A DNA stretch of 64,000 nucleotides from the NCBI RefSeq assembly GCF_000600085.1, contig NZ_CP006821.1:434001-498000 (forward strand), written 5' to 3'. Under the pieces are notes generated by a model that was not told the origin of the DNA, ran no database searches, and saw only the letters and a list, made by a program, of their open reading frames with translations. Source of the DNA: Helicobacter pylori oki112 (GTDB lineage Bacteria; Campylobacterota; Campylobacteria; Campylobacterales; Helicobacteraceae). The stretch's first letter is position 1. Every line of letters starts with the position of its first letter. Below, one piece after another: positions 1-8,620 of this stretch. A program made the translations under genes and the position numbers.

Positions 1-21
1 AGGTTCGTTCGTTGGTTTCAT
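1..21 (-). CDS. ftsH: FtsH membrane AAA+ zinc protease, first 7 codons only
   Basis: Only the first seven codons (MKPTNEP) lie in the window; the rest is beyond its left edge. That N-terminus matches what I remember of H. pylori FtsH, and the order cheY1-prmA-ftsH is the known H. pylori order. FtsH is an inner-membrane ATP-dependent protease. The gene starts 8 bases after the prmA stop on the same strand, so it is probably co-transcribed with cheY1 and prmA. Confidence 0.75.
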
Positions 22-29
22 TATAATCC

Positions 30-1019
30 TTAATTTATTGGTTGTTTTTTAAGCAATTTTAGAGCGACCCATTCGTTACGCTGTCGCTGTTCTAAAACCT
101 CAAATCCATTATAATAGATCTGTAAAACAGAGTTTAAATGGGTTTCTAAAATCCCTGATAAAATAAGAGTGTGGTTACAAAGCCGCACAAATTCACTATA
201 CAAACTCTTAATCACATCAGCGACAAGGTTCGCCACAATAATATCAAAACGCCCTTCAATTTTTTGCGTAGAGCCATAAACGACCTTATCTTGCGCTAAT
301 AGGGGTATTTGATTCAAGCTAAAATTTTTTAGGGTTTCTTCAACGGCTAAACTATCCGTATCGCAAGCTACTAAAGCGCTAACGCCTTGTTTTTTTAAGG
401 CTATGCTTAAAATCCCGCTCCCACAGCCCACATCTAAAGCGTTTTTGCGTTTTAAATCAAGGTCAGAGAGCAGTTCCAAACACATAGAAGTGCTTTCATG
501 ATGGCCTGATCCAAAGGCCAAAGCCGGATCAATCATTATGCAATCATTTGTAACAACATGGCTTGGCTTTTGATGCCAGCTAGGGTGTATGTAAAATTTG
601 GCGCATTGCACCGGCAAAATAGCTTGTTTGTAGGCTTCTAGCCAGTCTTTTGAAGCCAGATTGCGTGAAAGACAGAAAAAATCAAACTCACTTTGCAAGT
701 TTTGTTTTAAATTCAAACAAAACGCTTCTAATGCTAGAATGAGCGAGTGATTCAAATTCTCTTCAGAGCGTAAAATAACGAAATTTTTGAGATGCGGAGG
801 TTTTTCTTTTAAATGTTCTTTTAAAAGATCATGAGTGGTGAAATAATGCCAACTGGATCGGCTTATAAATTCAATGGTTTCTTTATCGTCAAACGCTTTT
901 AAATTCTCTAAGCTAGATTCTTCTAAGGCTAGGTGCGTAGTGTCTAAAAGAAAGCCCTCAAAAAGCTCTCGCTCCTTAGGGAAGATAAAGAAAAACTCAT
1001 AATACATTGGCTTTAACAC
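30..1019 (-). CDS. prmA: Ribosomal protein L11 methyltransferase PrmA
   Basis: PrmA trimethylates ribosomal protein L11 with S-adenosylmethionine in the cytosol. The 329-residue protein has a variable N-terminal L11-binding half and a class I methyltransferase fold from about residue 160. The SAM-binding glycine motif is DVGCGSGILSIAL (about 195-207), preceded by the PrmA-typical DPALAFGSGHHEST, and the catalytic-type motif is ANLVADV. The start is GTG directly abutting the cheY1 stop; an ATG four codons in is an alternative. It sits between cheY1 and ftsH (HP1068 position). Family assignment is firm. Confidence 0.95.
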   Translation of the reverse strand: MLKPMYYEFFFIFPKERELFEGFLLDTTHLALEESSLENLKAFDDKETIEFISRSSWHYFTTHDLLKEHLKEKPPHLKNFVILRSEENLNHSLILALEAFCLNLKQNLQSEFDFFCLSRNLASKDWLEAYKQAILPVQCAKFYIHPSWHQKPSHVVTNDCIMIDPALAFGSGHHESTSMCLELLSDLDLKRKNALDVGCGSGILSIALKKQGVSALVACDTDSLAVEETLKNFSLNQIPLLAQDKVVYGSTQKIEGRFDIIVANLVADVIKSLYSEFVRLCNHTLILSGILETHLNSVLQIYYNGFEVLEQRQRNEWVALKLLKKQPIN

Positions 1020-1394
1020 TCAATCGTTTGTCCCTAAAACAACCTCTAATTTTTCCTTCAAAACTTGGGGGGTAAAAGGTTTCACAATGTAGTTATTCAC
1101 GCCCGCTTTCAAAGCCGTAATGACTTCAGCCTTACCGCCTTCTGTGGTGATCATAATAATAGGGATCTCTTTAAAACGGCTATCGGAGCGTACCTTTTTA
1201 ACGAGATCCAAGCCGTTCATTTCAGGCATGTTCCAATCTGTGATAAGCACCTTAGTGTCCGCATTAGCGTCTAGTTTCTCCCAAGCTTCCACCCCATGCT
1301 CAGCTTCTAAAACATCTTCATAGCCTAAGCGTGAAAGTGTGTTTTTAATAATTCTCCTCATAGTTGAGCTATCATCTACTACCAGTAGTTTCAA
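1020..1394 (-). CDS. cheY1: Chemotaxis response regulator CheY1
   Basis: This is a 124-residue single-domain receiver. It carries the acidic pair D7-D8, the phosphoacceptor D53 (in ITDWNMPEMNG), the switch Thr in MITTEGG, and the conserved Lys in VKPFTP. Phosphorylated by CheA, it binds FliM at the flagellar switch; FliM is also encoded in this window. It is HP1067 by position. Its 5' side is a 289-base intergenic region shared with a divergent outer membrane gene. An SD-like AAGGAGAAG lies just upstream of the GTG/ATG-type start region. Confidence 0.96.
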   Translation of the reverse strand: MKLLVVDDSSTMRRIIKNTLSRLGYEDVLEAEHGVEAWEKLDANADTKVLITDWNMPEMNGLDLVKKVRSDSRFKEIPIIMITTEGGKAEVITALKAGVNNYIVKPFTPQVLKEKLEVVLGTND

Positions 1395-1683
1395 AGTGCT
1401 TCTCCTTTTAAGATTGCATTTAAATTAGGCTCTTTTTAAACAGCCAAAGCGTCTCTAACGCTTTATAATAATAAATCGTTCCAAATAATAGCATGTTTTG
1501 ATTAAAATTACCTTGACCAACAATAATCATTGGCTAAATGGAGCGTTTAATGAGCGTTCTTGTTTGTAAAAAAATTCAGTTTGTTTGCTATCATAATCGT
1601 TTAAAAGTAATAAAATAACTTTTGAGTGCGATAAAGGGTCATTGGATGGTTTGAAAAAAGAAAGACAAGGATTTTACAAGTAA
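1395..1683. promoter_or_regulatory. Divergent intergenic region between cheY1 and an outer membrane protein gene
   Basis: This 289-base AT-rich spacer must hold promoters for both neighbours. On the minus strand it has several TATTAT/TATAAA-like boxes around 1466-1500 that could be the cheY1 -10 element. A perfect 7-bp inverted repeat, AAAGCGT-CTCTA-ACGCTTT, lies at 1446-1464 in the cheY1 leader. No further gene is visible. Confidence 0.45.
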
Positions 1684-2286
1684 GTGTATTATTTAAGAAT
1701 TTTAATACTGGGTATAAGTTTTTTAAATATTTTAAATGCTGAAAATTTGAGTTACATGTCTTCTTCTTATCAAATAGGCACGGTGTTTATGCGCCCTTTA
1801 AACACCAATAAGCTTTTACAAGGGGCTTCAATCCTTCAAGGCTATGAAGTGAATCCTAAAAACGATTGGGCTTATTCTAGGTATTATTTCTTTATAGATT
1901 ATGGCAATGTGCTTTTTAATAATGACTCTACTTTGCAAGCGAACATGTTCACTTATGGGGTGGGAGGGGATTTTATGGTCGCCTACGCTAAAAACCCTAT
2001 CAACCGCTGGGCTTTTTTCTTTGGCTTGCAACTGGCCGCCAACACATGGATACTCAACAATAAAGTCAAAGATTTGGTGGTGAATACTTGGGATTCATTA
2101 AAAGATTTCAATTTTCACAACACTTATTTCAGGGCTATTGGGAAATTTGGGGTGCAGTTTCGCACGATCGTTTTGTATCATAAGGTGGATGTAGAAATTG
2201 GCATGAAAATCTTTCTAACCCCTGAAAGACGCAGTTTGTTTGAAAGGAGCTTTTTGTTTTTTATTTCGCATTCGTGGCATTTTTAA
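1684..2286 (+). CDS. Small predicted outer membrane beta-barrel protein (HP1066-like)
   Basis: The 200-residue protein has a Sec signal peptide at 1-19 (hydrophobic, ending NILNA). The rest is rich in alternating aromatic/polar strands (for example YYFFIDYGNV, WAFFFGLQLAANTW) and the last strand ends in aromatic residues (SFLFFISHSWHF), as in Helicobacter beta-barrels. The start is GTG at 1684 with AAGGA about 12 bases upstream. It matches HP1066 by position. No specific function is known; it is shorter than Hop/Hof porins, so a small 8-strand-type barrel is my inference. Confidence 0.7.
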   Translation: MYYLRILILGISFLNILNAENLSYMSSSYQIGTVFMRPLNTNKLLQGASILQGYEVNPKNDWAYSRYYFFIDYGNVLFNNDSTLQANMFTYGVGGDFMVAYAKNPINRWAFFFGLQLAANTWILNNKVKDLVVNTWDSLKDFNFHNTYFRAIGKFGVQFRTIVLYHKVDVEIGMKIFLTPERRSLFERSFLFFISHSWHF

Positions 2287-2287
2287 A

Positions 2288-2375
2288 TGGCGGAGAGAGA
2301 GGGATTCGAACCCTCGAAGGCTTGCACCTTACACGCGTTCCAGGCGTGCTCCTTCAACCACTCGGACATCTCCCC
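2288..2375 (-). tRNA. tRNA-Ser(GGA)
   Basis: Read on the minus strand, an 88-nt cloverleaf folds. The acceptor is GGGGAGA paired to TCTCTCC, the discriminator is G, and the 3' CCA is encoded. The anticodon stem CACGC/GCGTG encloses loop CTGGAAC (anticodon GGA, serine), with a long class II variable arm and T-arm GGTTCGAATCC. It lies between HP1066- and HP1065-like genes. Confidence 0.96.
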
Positions 2376-2388
2376 TTAAAAGGGGACT

Positions 2389-2394
2389 ATTATA
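2389..2394 (-). promoter_or_regulatory. -10 box of tRNA-Ser
   Basis: TATAAT on the minus strand, 13 bases upstream of the mature tRNA 5' end. The leader between them contains CCCCTT, which can pair with the first GGGG of the tRNA. Confidence 0.6.
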
Positions 2395-2417
2395 ACTAAG
2401 ATTTGTTTAAAAAGGGC

Positions 2418-2825
2418 TTATTTTAAAAGGAGTGAGTCTTTAGAAATCACGCCATCAATCTGACTTTTAGCGCAAATTTCCCACGACTCTGTATCGTTTA
2501 AATCCATAAAAAACAAGATTTTGCTATCTAATAAGTAATTCGTGGCGTGTTGTTGGGCGAGTATCGCTTGTTTAATATCCTTAAAAATACAATAGAGCGG
2601 TTTGAAAGCGTTGAATAAAAAAAAGGCGTCCGTTTCTATCTTGTGCGATAAAAAGATCACGCTAAAATTGACGCTATTTTCACAGCAATACTTAGCTAAT
2701 TCCAAATTTTTTGGGTGCGCTTCAAAACACACTATATCGTTATTGGTGCTGGAATGAATGCCATCGGTGTTTTTAATGAAAATAAAACGATCGCTAGGGA
2801 TTAAAGGGTGTCCTAAAATAAGCAT
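2418..2825 (-). CDS. Conserved Helicobacter hypothetical protein (HP1065-like)
   Basis: A 135-residue cytosolic-looking protein with no signal peptide or membrane segment. I do not recognise a domain. It has alternating hydrophobic strands and helices (VNFSVIFLSH, KILFFMDLND) and ends SQIDGVISKDSLLLK, giving a Rossmann-like or TIM-barrel-fragment impression that is weak inference only. It stops 2 bases before the PP0621-like gene start direction and probably ends the rsmG-containing operon. An A8 run inside the gene could slip but lies in coding sequence that is intact here. Confidence 0.65.
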   Translation of the reverse strand: MLILGHPLIPSDRFIFIKNTDGIHSSTNNDIVCFEAHPKNLELAKYCCENSVNFSVIFLSHKIETDAFFLFNAFKPLYCIFKDIKQAILAQQHATNYLLDSKILFFMDLNDTESWEICAKSQIDGVISKDSLLLK

Positions 2826-2827
2826 AT

Positions 2828-3070
2828 TTACCTCTTATCCTTCAAACAGGTTTCACTGCAATAGGCTACCGCTCCGCTGTAAATAGCGTCTTTGCTAGAG
2901 ACATAGGTTTGGCATTTAGAGCATACAATCATGTGATCTTCTAATTCTTTGGGGGTTTGTTGCGCATAAGAGTGGTTGTCTTTGGGGTCGTCTTTGTGGG
3001 GTTTTTGTCTCAAAAACAAACGCCATAAAACCCACACGATAATGAGTAAGGGGATTAAAATTCTTAACAT
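2828..3070 (-). CDS. PP0621-family small membrane-anchored protein
   Basis: An 80-residue protein starting at MLRILIPLLII. An N-terminal transmembrane segment (about 3-20) is followed by a short basic stretch. The C-terminal cysteine cluster, CSKCQTYVSSKDAI...YCSETC, resembles the PP0621/zinc-ribbon-like family. An upstream in-frame Met would add 17 residues, but the chosen ATG puts the hydrophobic segment at the N-terminus and overlaps the rsmG stop by 7 bases, as expected in this compact operon. Function is unknown; zinc binding by CxxC...CxxxC is inferred. Confidence 0.75.
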   Translation of the reverse strand: MLRILIPLLIIVWVLWRLFLRQKPHKDDPKDNHSYAQQTPKELEDHMIVCSKCQTYVSSKDAIYSGAVAYCSETCLKDKR

Positions 3071-3600
3071 AAACTTTCCTTTGATTTGTAAAAATAAACT
3101 CGTTTTTGATGCATAAAGCATTCAGTGTCTTTACAAGCGATTTCATCTTTTAACTGCTCGCCTTTATAGAATAAAAAATACCCCTTATCTTTTAGGAAGC
3201 GTTGGCTTTTTTCTATCAAAAAAGAAGAGCTAGCGACCGCTCTAGAAGTGATTAAATCCACTTGTAAAAGATTTTGATAATCTTCTAAACGCTTTTTAAT
3301 GATTTCAATGTTTTTTAAAGGCAAAACGCTTTTAAGGTAATTTAAAAAAGCCGCTCTTTTTATTCTTGGCTCTAAAAGAATGAATTTTGTTTCCGGTTTT
3401 TCAAGGGCTAAAGGGATAGCAGGAAGACCCGCCCCGCTCCCAATATCCAAGCAGCTTTTAAAATCTTTGACAAATTCTAAAGGTTTTAGAGCGTCTGTGA
3501 TCTGGGGTTCTAATTCGTTTAAATTTTTTGTGCCACTCAAGTTGTGCGTTTGATTCCATTCTAAAAGGATGCGCGCATAGTCTTGCAATAAGGGGTTCAT
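3064..3600 (-). CDS. rsmG: 16S rRNA m7G527 methyltransferase RsmG (GidB)
   Basis: RsmG methylates N7 of G527 in 16S rRNA. The 178-residue protein has the SAM-binding motif CLDIGSGAGLPAIPLAL (about 51-67) and the family motif ITSRAVAS (about 121-128). It is shorter than the roughly 207-residue E. coli enzyme, as is normal in epsilonproteobacteria. It overlaps queA by 4 bases and the next small gene by 7, so these are translationally coupled. HP1063 position. Confidence 0.93.
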   Translation of the reverse strand: MNPLLQDYARILLEWNQTHNLSGTKNLNELEPQITDALKPLEFVKDFKSCLDIGSGAGLPAIPLALEKPETKFILLEPRIKRAAFLNYLKSVLPLKNIEIIKKRLEDYQNLLQVDLITSRAVASSSFLIEKSQRFLKDKGYFLFYKGEQLKDEIACKDTECFMHQKRVYFYKSKESLC

Positions 3601-4634
3601 AAAATCAGCATCCCATCGCCATAAGAATAAAAACGATACTTCTTTTCTATGGCTATTTTGTAGATCTCTTTGGTTTTTTCTAAGCCTATCATCGTGCTTA
3701 CAAGCATTAAAAGGCTTGATTTGGGCAAATGGAAATTAGTGAGCAAATAATTAACATGCAAAATAGGATTAGCAAGATGCAAGAATATATCGCATTCAAA
3801 CGATTCTTGATTAGGGTTTTTTAAGCGTTTGAAATATTCCACGCTCCTTAAAGCGGTCGTGCCGATGCATAAAACCTCTTGGGATTCTCGCAAAATTTCT
3901 TGGCTCTTTTTAGGAATGCGTAAAACTTCTGTATGGATTTGATGCTCTCTAATGTCCTTAGTTTCTACGCCAAGAAAAGTCCCGGCCCCCACATGCAAGG
4001 TTAAAAAAGCGTGCTTGAAATCTTTCAATAATTTTTCTAAGGTATTTTGAGAAAAATGCAATGACGCCGTAGGGGCAGCCACCGCACCGATGTGTTTAGC
4101 GAACACGCTCTGGTATTCATGCGCATCCAAACTTTCATCGGCTCTTTTAATATAAGGGGGTAAGGGCATATGCCCGTATTGCTCTAAAAGCTTTAAGATA
4201 TTTTCTTGATTTAAAGGAGTTTTATGGTCATAAAAAGCGATCAAGCGTTGGCCGTTATGGAGTAATTCCAAAACTTCAGCGTAATAATTTTCATCAAAAA
4301 AGATTTTATCCCCCACTTTGATCTTGCCCTTGATTTGAGTTAAAGCGGTATTATTTTTAAAAAAGCGGTGGAAAAACACTTCGGTCGTTTTTGATGGCAA
4401 AAAGGCATGCTTAGATCCAAAAAGCCTAGCCTTAATCACTTTAGTGTCATTCAACACAATAAGGGCGTTTTTAGGGAAAAAATCTAAAACATGCTCAAAA
4501 GTGGTGTGCGTGATTGTTTGCGAACGCCTTTCATAGACGAGCAATTTAGCCTTTTCTTTGGGCAAAATGGGGTAGTTTGCGATCAATTCCTTAGGCAAAT
4601 CATAATCATAGCTTTCTAAATCAAATTCTTTCAA
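3597..4634 (-). CDS. queA: S-adenosylmethionine:tRNA ribosyltransferase-isomerase QueA
   Basis: QueA transfers the ribosyl moiety of SAM to preQ1 in tRNA to make epoxyqueuosine. The 345-residue protein has the typical N-terminus (YDYDLPKELIANYP), the family motif HVGAGTFLGVE (about 216-226), and the C-terminal YRFYSYGDGMLIL. Length is normal for the family. It directly follows tatC with no spacing and overlaps rsmG by 4 bases, so tatC, queA and rsmG form one transcription unit. Confidence 0.96.
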   Translation of the reverse strand: MKEFDLESYDYDLPKELIANYPILPKEKAKLLVYERRSQTITHTTFEHVLDFFPKNALIVLNDTKVIKARLFGSKHAFLPSKTTEVFFHRFFKNNTALTQIKGKIKVGDKIFFDENYYAEVLELLHNGQRLIAFYDHKTPLNQENILKLLEQYGHMPLPPYIKRADESLDAHEYQSVFAKHIGAVAAPTASLHFSQNTLEKLLKDFKHAFLTLHVGAGTFLGVETKDIREHQIHTEVLRIPKKSQEILRESQEVLCIGTTALRSVEYFKRLKNPNQESFECDIFLHLANPILHVNYLLTNFHLPKSSLLMLVSTMIGLEKTKEIYKIAIEKKYRFYSYGDGMLIL

Positions 4635-5384
4635 CTACGACTCGCTCTTTGTATTCTCTTTGGCATTATTTTTGCTATCTTCTTCGTTGTCTTTGGGAGC
4701 CGGATTGACCATTTTGGCGATTAAAATAGAAAGCCCATAAAGCCCCACTAAGGGTAACGCCATAAAGATTTGACTCACCACATCAGGAGGAGTGATAATC
4801 GCTGCTACAATAAAAATCACTACAATAGCGTATTTGAAATACGCTTTCAAACTCGCATCAGTAATCAAGCCCACTTTAGCTAAAAAATACGCCAAAACAG
4901 GCAATTCAAACGCCACGCCAAAGCCTAAAATCAAGCGTGTGAAAAAGCTCACGTAACTGGACGCAGAAATATTGGCCGCAAAGACATCGCTCCCAAAAGT
5001 GGCCAAGTATTCAATAATGAAAGGGAACACCACATAATAAGAAAACGCCGCCCCCATTAAAAACATGCCGCTCCCAAAAAACACAAAAGGCAAAATCACT
5101 TTTTTTTCATTCTTATAAAGCCCTGGAGCGATAAAGAGCCACAATTGCCAAAAAATAATGGGCATGGAAATGACGATAGCGGCTGAAAAACTGATTTTAA
5201 CCGCTACCATAACCCCTTCAATAGGGGAGAGCTGAATGAGCGTGCCTTTATAAGAATTTTTAACAAATTCAAAAATATTTTTCCAAAAATGAAAGCATCC
5301 CAAAAACGCCACTAAAATCGTTCCTACAGAAACCATCAAACGCTTTCTTAATTCCTGTAAATGCGGTTTTAAATCTTCAAACAT
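4635..5384 (-). CDS. tatC: Sec-independent translocase subunit TatC
   Basis: TatC is the signal-recognising core of the twin-arginine export pathway in the inner membrane. The 249-residue protein starts with the conserved cytosolic segment FEDLKPHLQELRKRL and has six predicted membrane segments. It carries the family signature QLWLFIAPGLYKNEKK (first cytoplasmic loop) and FELPVLAYFL. The C-terminus is a charged cytosolic tail. It overlaps tatB by 8 bases, so the two are coupled. HP1061 position. Confidence 0.96.
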   Translation of the reverse strand: MFEDLKPHLQELRKRLMVSVGTILVAFLGCFHFWKNIFEFVKNSYKGTLIQLSPIEGVMVAVKISFSAAIVISMPIIFWQLWLFIAPGLYKNEKKVILPFVFFGSGMFLMGAAFSYYVVFPFIIEYLATFGSDVFAANISASSYVSFFTRLILGFGVAFELPVLAYFLAKVGLITDASLKAYFKYAIVVIFIVAAIITPPDVVSQIFMALPLVGLYGLSILIAKMVNPAPKDNEEDSKNNAKENTKSES

Positions 5385-5859
5385 GCTCTTTTTCTTTGTC
5401 GTGTTCTTTAGCGTTGTTATCGGTTGCTAATTGGACCTCTTTAGGAGATTCATCGCTTGAAACTTCTTTATTTAAGGCTTCTTCATTGGAAACTTCTTCA
5501 TTTAAATGGTTAGGGGGTGCGTTGTTTTCTAGGCTTTTTTGGTAATCTTGCATCAAATCCTGAATGCTTTTAATCTCATTTTCTGCAGTTATTTTAGCGT
5601 CTTCTAATTCTTCAATCTTAACGCCCTTAAGACTCTCCACTTTGTTTTCAAAGAGTTTTTGATACTCTAGGGTTTCTTTTTTGATTTCTTCAATATTGAT
5701 TTCTTTATCTAAAGTGTCCTTAGCGTCATTGAGCGTTTTTTTAACCGCACGAAAAAACTTCACCATATCCACGACAGCCTGGGGGAATTTTTCTGGCCCT
5801 AAAAAAATAATCGCTACAACCAACACCACAAGGATTTCAAAAAAGCCCATGCCAAACAT
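5377..5859 (-). CDS. tatB: Sec-independent translocase subunit TatB
   Basis: The 160-residue protein has the single N-terminal membrane helix of the TatA/B family (FFEILVVLVVAIIFLG), the hinge PEKFPQAV, then an amphipathic helix and a long coiled-coil region. The acidic low-complexity tail (about 115-160) contains imperfect repeats such as NEEVSNEEALNKEV. The residue before the hinge and the length fit TatB rather than TatA. It overlaps tatC. A minus-strand TACAAT box at 5896-5901 is a likely -10 element. Confidence 0.93.
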   Translation of the reverse strand: MFGMGFFEILVVLVVAIIFLGPEKFPQAVVDMVKFFRAVKKTLNDAKDTLDKEINIEEIKKETLEYQKLFENKVESLKGVKIEELEDAKITAENEIKSIQDLMQDYQKSLENNAPPNHLNEEVSNEEALNKEVSSDESPKEVQLATDNNAKEHDKEKEHV

Positions 5860-5895
5860 AATAATCTACTTTTACACCCTTAAAATTTTATCGTT

Positions 5896-5901
5896 ATTGT
5901 A
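5896..5901 (-). promoter_or_regulatory. Probable -10 box for tatB operon
   Basis: TACAAT on the minus strand about 37 bases upstream of the tatB ATG, in the 66-base gap after ruvB. No convincing -35 is visible, which is normal for sigma80 promoters in H. pylori. Confidence 0.45.
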
Positions 5902-5925
5902 GTGTAATTTTCTTTCTAAACAAGA

Positions 5926-6936
5926 TTAAAATAAAGTTTGAGACTTTAAAGTGGGGATTTTTAAAAGCGCATGGGTTTTAGGCGTGGCGATTCTGCCTTT
6001 AGCGGTGCGCTCTAAATACCCATTAGCGAGTAAAAAAGGCTCAATCACGTCTTCAATCGTGCCTTCATCTTCTCTCATAGACGCTGCAATCGTGTTCAAA
6101 CCCACCGGCTTTCCTTGAGCGTTAGCCAACAAAGATAAATACGCCAAATCCGCTTCATCAAAGCCCAATTCATTCACGCCTAATTCATTCAAAGCATGCA
6201 AAGTGATGTTTAAATCCATCAAGCTTGAATTTTTGACTAGCGCAAAATCGCGCACCCTTTTCAAAAGCCTTAAAGCGATCCTTGGCGTGCCTCTGCTCCT
6301 TTTAGCGATTTCATCAGCGCTTTCTTCTTTGATGTCTTGGTTGAGTTTAATGGCGGCTTTTTTGATGATGAGAGCTAGTTCGCTAGGGCTATAAAATTGC
6401 ATTCTAAAACTCATGCCAAATCTGTCTCTTAAGGGGTTAGAGAGCATTCCGGCTCTAGTGGTAGCGCCGATGAGGGTGAAAGGGGGTAAATCAATTTTAA
6501 TGGTTTGAGCGGCTGGGCCTGAGCCTATGATAATATCCAGCCTGAAATCTTCCATAGCCGGGTATAAAACCTCTTCAATCGCCGGGCTAAGCCGGTGGAT
6601 TTCATCAATAAAAAGAATGTCTTTAGCTTGCAAATTCGTCAAAATGGCGGCTAAATCACCGCTTTTTTCTATCATGGGAGCGGCGGTGATTTTGATATTG
6701 GTTTCCATTTCTTTAGCGATGATATGGCTGATTGAAGTTTTACCCAAACCGGGCGGGCCAAAAAAGAGCATGTGATCCAAACTTTCTTGGCGTTTTTTAG
6801 CCGCGCAAATAGAAATTTGCAAGTTGCTTTTAATCTTTTCTTGACCGATAAAATCTTCCCAAAGACTAGGGCGCAAACTCACTTCTTGAGAAGTTTCAAA
6901 ATCCAAAGTTTCTAAATTGACTATCCGTTCTTTCAT
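5926..6936 (-). CDS. ruvB: Holliday junction branch migration ATPase RuvB
   Basis: RuvB is the AAA+ motor that, with RuvA, migrates Holliday junctions. The 336-residue protein begins with the family motif [13 protein letters not shown]. Walker A is [10 protein letters not shown] (about 59-68), Walker B is LFIDEIHRL (about 108-116), sensor 1 lies at IGATTRAG, and a winged-helix C-terminal domain carries [15 protein letters not shown]. It abuts panB end to end with no spacer. HP1059 position. Confidence 0.97.
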   Translation of the reverse strand: MKERIVNLETLDFETSQEVSLRPSLWEDFIGQEKIKSNLQISICAAKKRQESLDHMLFFGPPGLGKTSISHIIAKEMETNIKITAAPMIEKSGDLAAILTNLQAKDILFIDEIHRLSPAIEEVLYPAMEDFRLDIIIGSGPAAQTIKIDLPPFTLIGATTRAGMLSNPLRDRFGMSFRMQFYSPSELALIIKKAAIKLNQDIKEESADEIAKRSRGTPRIALRLLKRVRDFALVKNSSLMDLNITLHALNELGVNELGFDEADLAYLSLLANAQGKPVGLNTIAASMREDEGTIEDVIEPFLLANGYLERTAKGRIATPKTHALLKIPTLKSQTLF

Positions 6937-7749
6937 TTAATGATAACTTTCTAGCTCGTTAGGGAAGTTTCCCTTTTTCACATCATCAGCGTATTGCTTG
7001 ATAGCGTTTTGAACCAATTCTTTCCCTTTAAGGTATTCTCGCACGAATTTAGGCTTAAAGCTATCAAAAAAGCCTAACATATCGCTCCACACTAAAATCT
7101 GCCCGTCGCAATCTTTACCGCTCCCTATGCCGATCGTGGGGATTTTGATTGTTTGCATGATTTTTTGAGCGATAGGGGTGGTTATACCCTCTAAAACCAA
7201 CAAACCCGCCCCGGCTTCTTCTAAACTCAAAGCGTCTTCTAAAAGCTTTTTTTGTTGCTCTTCGTTTTTGCCTTTAATCTTATAACCTCCATCAAGACGC
7301 ACGAATTGGGGCATCAAGCCAATATGCCCTACCACAATAACGCCCTCATCAGTGAGCGTTTTAACCAATTTCGCTTTTTCTTTCCCCCCCTCTAGTTTGA
7401 TCGCGCTCGCTTGGGTTTCTTTATAAACTCTAATGGCGTTTTTTAGGGCTGTTTTTTCATCTTTATAGCTTCCAAAGGGCATGTCTGTGATGATAAAAGG
7501 AGTCTTAGCGCCCGCGCACACGGCTTTGGTGTGATAGAGCATCATTTCCACACTCGCGCTTAAAGTGTCGTTTTGATTGAAAAAACTCATATTCAAACTA
7601 TCGCCCACTAAAATCACATCCACTAGCGGATCAAATATTTGAGCGAACAGCGCGTCATAAGCGGTAATGGCGATGATTTTTTCTTGATTTTTTTTAGCTT
7701 GGAGGTGGTTGAGAGTGATTTTTTTAATTGGGGCGGTTTGCATGCTCAT
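6937..7749 (-). CDS. panB: 3-methyl-2-oxobutanoate hydroxymethyltransferase PanB
   Basis: PanB makes ketopantoate from alpha-ketoisovalerate and methylene-THF in the pantothenate/CoA pathway. The 270-residue TIM-barrel protein shows [13 protein letters not shown], the metal-binding [11 protein letters not shown] (Asp about 44), the KLEGG substrate motif (about 118-122) and [10 protein letters not shown]. The likely start [10 protein letters not shown] is downstream of a TACAAT -10 box at 7779-7784. It is followed immediately by ruvB, an unrelated gene in the same transcript. Confidence 0.96.
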   Translation of the reverse strand: MSMQTAPIKKITLNHLQAKKNQEKIIAITAYDALFAQIFDPLVDVILVGDSLNMSFFNQNDTLSASVEMMLYHTKAVCAGAKTPFIITDMPFGSYKDEKTALKNAIRVYKETQASAIKLEGGKEKAKLVKTLTDEGVIVVGHIGLMPQFVRLDGGYKIKGKNEEQQKKLLEDALSLEEAGAGLLVLEGITTPIAQKIMQTIKIPTIGIGSGKDCDGQILVWSDMLGFFDSFKPKFVREYLKGKELVQNAIKQYADDVKKGNFPNELESYH

Positions 7750-7778
7750 TAAAAATCCTAAGTGTTAAATATAGTGGC

Positions 7779-7784
7779 ATTGTA
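7779..7784 (-). promoter_or_regulatory. Probable -10 box for panB-ruvB
   Basis: TACAAT, preceded by TGC, on the minus strand about 30 bases upstream of the panB ATG; it stands in the divergent region shared with the outer membrane protein cluster. Confidence 0.5.
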
Positions 7785-7849
7785 GCATGACTTTATTGGG
7801 GTGGGTAAAAATTTTACTCCATTTTAACCGGTCATTTTAATTATTTTAG

Positions 7850-7855
7850 TATAAT
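7850..7855 (+). promoter_or_regulatory. -10 box of the outer-membrane-protein/lpxC/infB cluster
   Basis: TATAAT on the plus strand, 42 bases upstream of the first gene of the cluster. It is the most obvious promoter for the 7.9 kb onward operon and diverges from the panB promoter. Confidence 0.6.
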
Positions 7856-7897
7856 TGAAAGAAACTTTTAACAAACAATTCAAGGGATTTAGCGATT

Positions 7898-8620
7898 TTG
7901 GGTCTTAAAAAACATGTTATTTTATGGTCTTTAATGGGGTTTTATACGGGATTGAGTGCGCTTGATTATGATACCCTAGACCCAAAATACTACAAGTATA
8001 TCAAGTATTATAAAGCTTATGAAGATAAAGAAGTTGAAGAATTGATCAGAGACTTAAAAAGGGCGAACGCTAAAAGCGGGCTTATTTTAGGGATCAATAC
8101 CGGGTTTTTTTACAATCATGAAATCATGGTTAGAACCAATAGTTCCAGCATCACGGGCAATATTTTAAATTATTTGTTCGCTTATGGCTTGCGATTTGGC
8201 TATCAAACTTTCAGGCCGTCGTTTTTTGCACGCTTGGTTAAGCCCAATATTATTGGCAGGCGCATCTATATCCAATATTATGGAGGGGCTCCTAAAAAAG
8301 CGGGCTTTGGGAGCGTGGGGTTTCAATCGGTTATGCTGAATGGGGATTTTTTATTGGATTTTCCTTTGCCTTTCGTGGGGAAATACCTTTATATGGGGGG
8401 GTATATGGGTTTAGGCTTGGGGGTTGTAGCGCATGGGGTGAATTATACGGCGGAATGGGGGATGTCTTTTAACGCAGGATTGGCTCTAACGGTATTAGAA
8501 AAAAACCGCATTGAATTTGAATTTAAAATTTTGAATAATTTCCCTTTTTTGCAATCCAATTCTTCAAAAGAGACTTGGTGGGGAGCTATAGCAAGCATTG
8601 GGTATCAATATGTGTTCTAA
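7898..8620 (+). CDS. Predicted outer membrane beta-barrel protein, first of three tandem paralogs (HP1057-like)
   Basis: A 240-residue protein with an N-terminal signal peptide (about 1-22, ending GLSA) and a C-terminal barrel with a terminal aromatic (SIGYQYVF). A TTG start is required; no better in-frame ATG precedes the signal peptide. It shares a barrel segment with the next two genes (SVMLNGDFLLDFPLPF followed by a glycine-rich strand), so the three arose by tandem duplication. No short heptad region precedes the barrel, unlike the two paralogs. Function unknown. Confidence 0.75.
   Translation: MGLKKHVILWSLMGFYTGLSALDYDTLDPKYYKYIKYYKAYEDKEVEELIRDLKRANAKSGLILGINTGFFYNHEIMVRTNSSSITGNILNYLFAYGLRFGYQTFRPSFFARLVKPNIIGRRIYIQYYGGAPKKAGFGSVGFQSVMLNGDFLLDFPLPFVGKYLYMGGYMGLGLGVVAHGVNYTAEWGMSFNAGLALTVLEKNRIEFEFKILNNFPFLQSNSSKETWWGAIASIGYQYVF

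Noticed and set aside
2916..3146. 76-codon frame overlapping the PP0621 gene and rsmG
   Set aside because: It is a shadow in another frame of two well-supported overlapping genes.
7385..7392. C7/G7 runs in panB, the first outer membrane gene and the porin gene as phase switches
   Set aside because: All are seven or fewer bases and the genes are intact; too short for efficient slippage.
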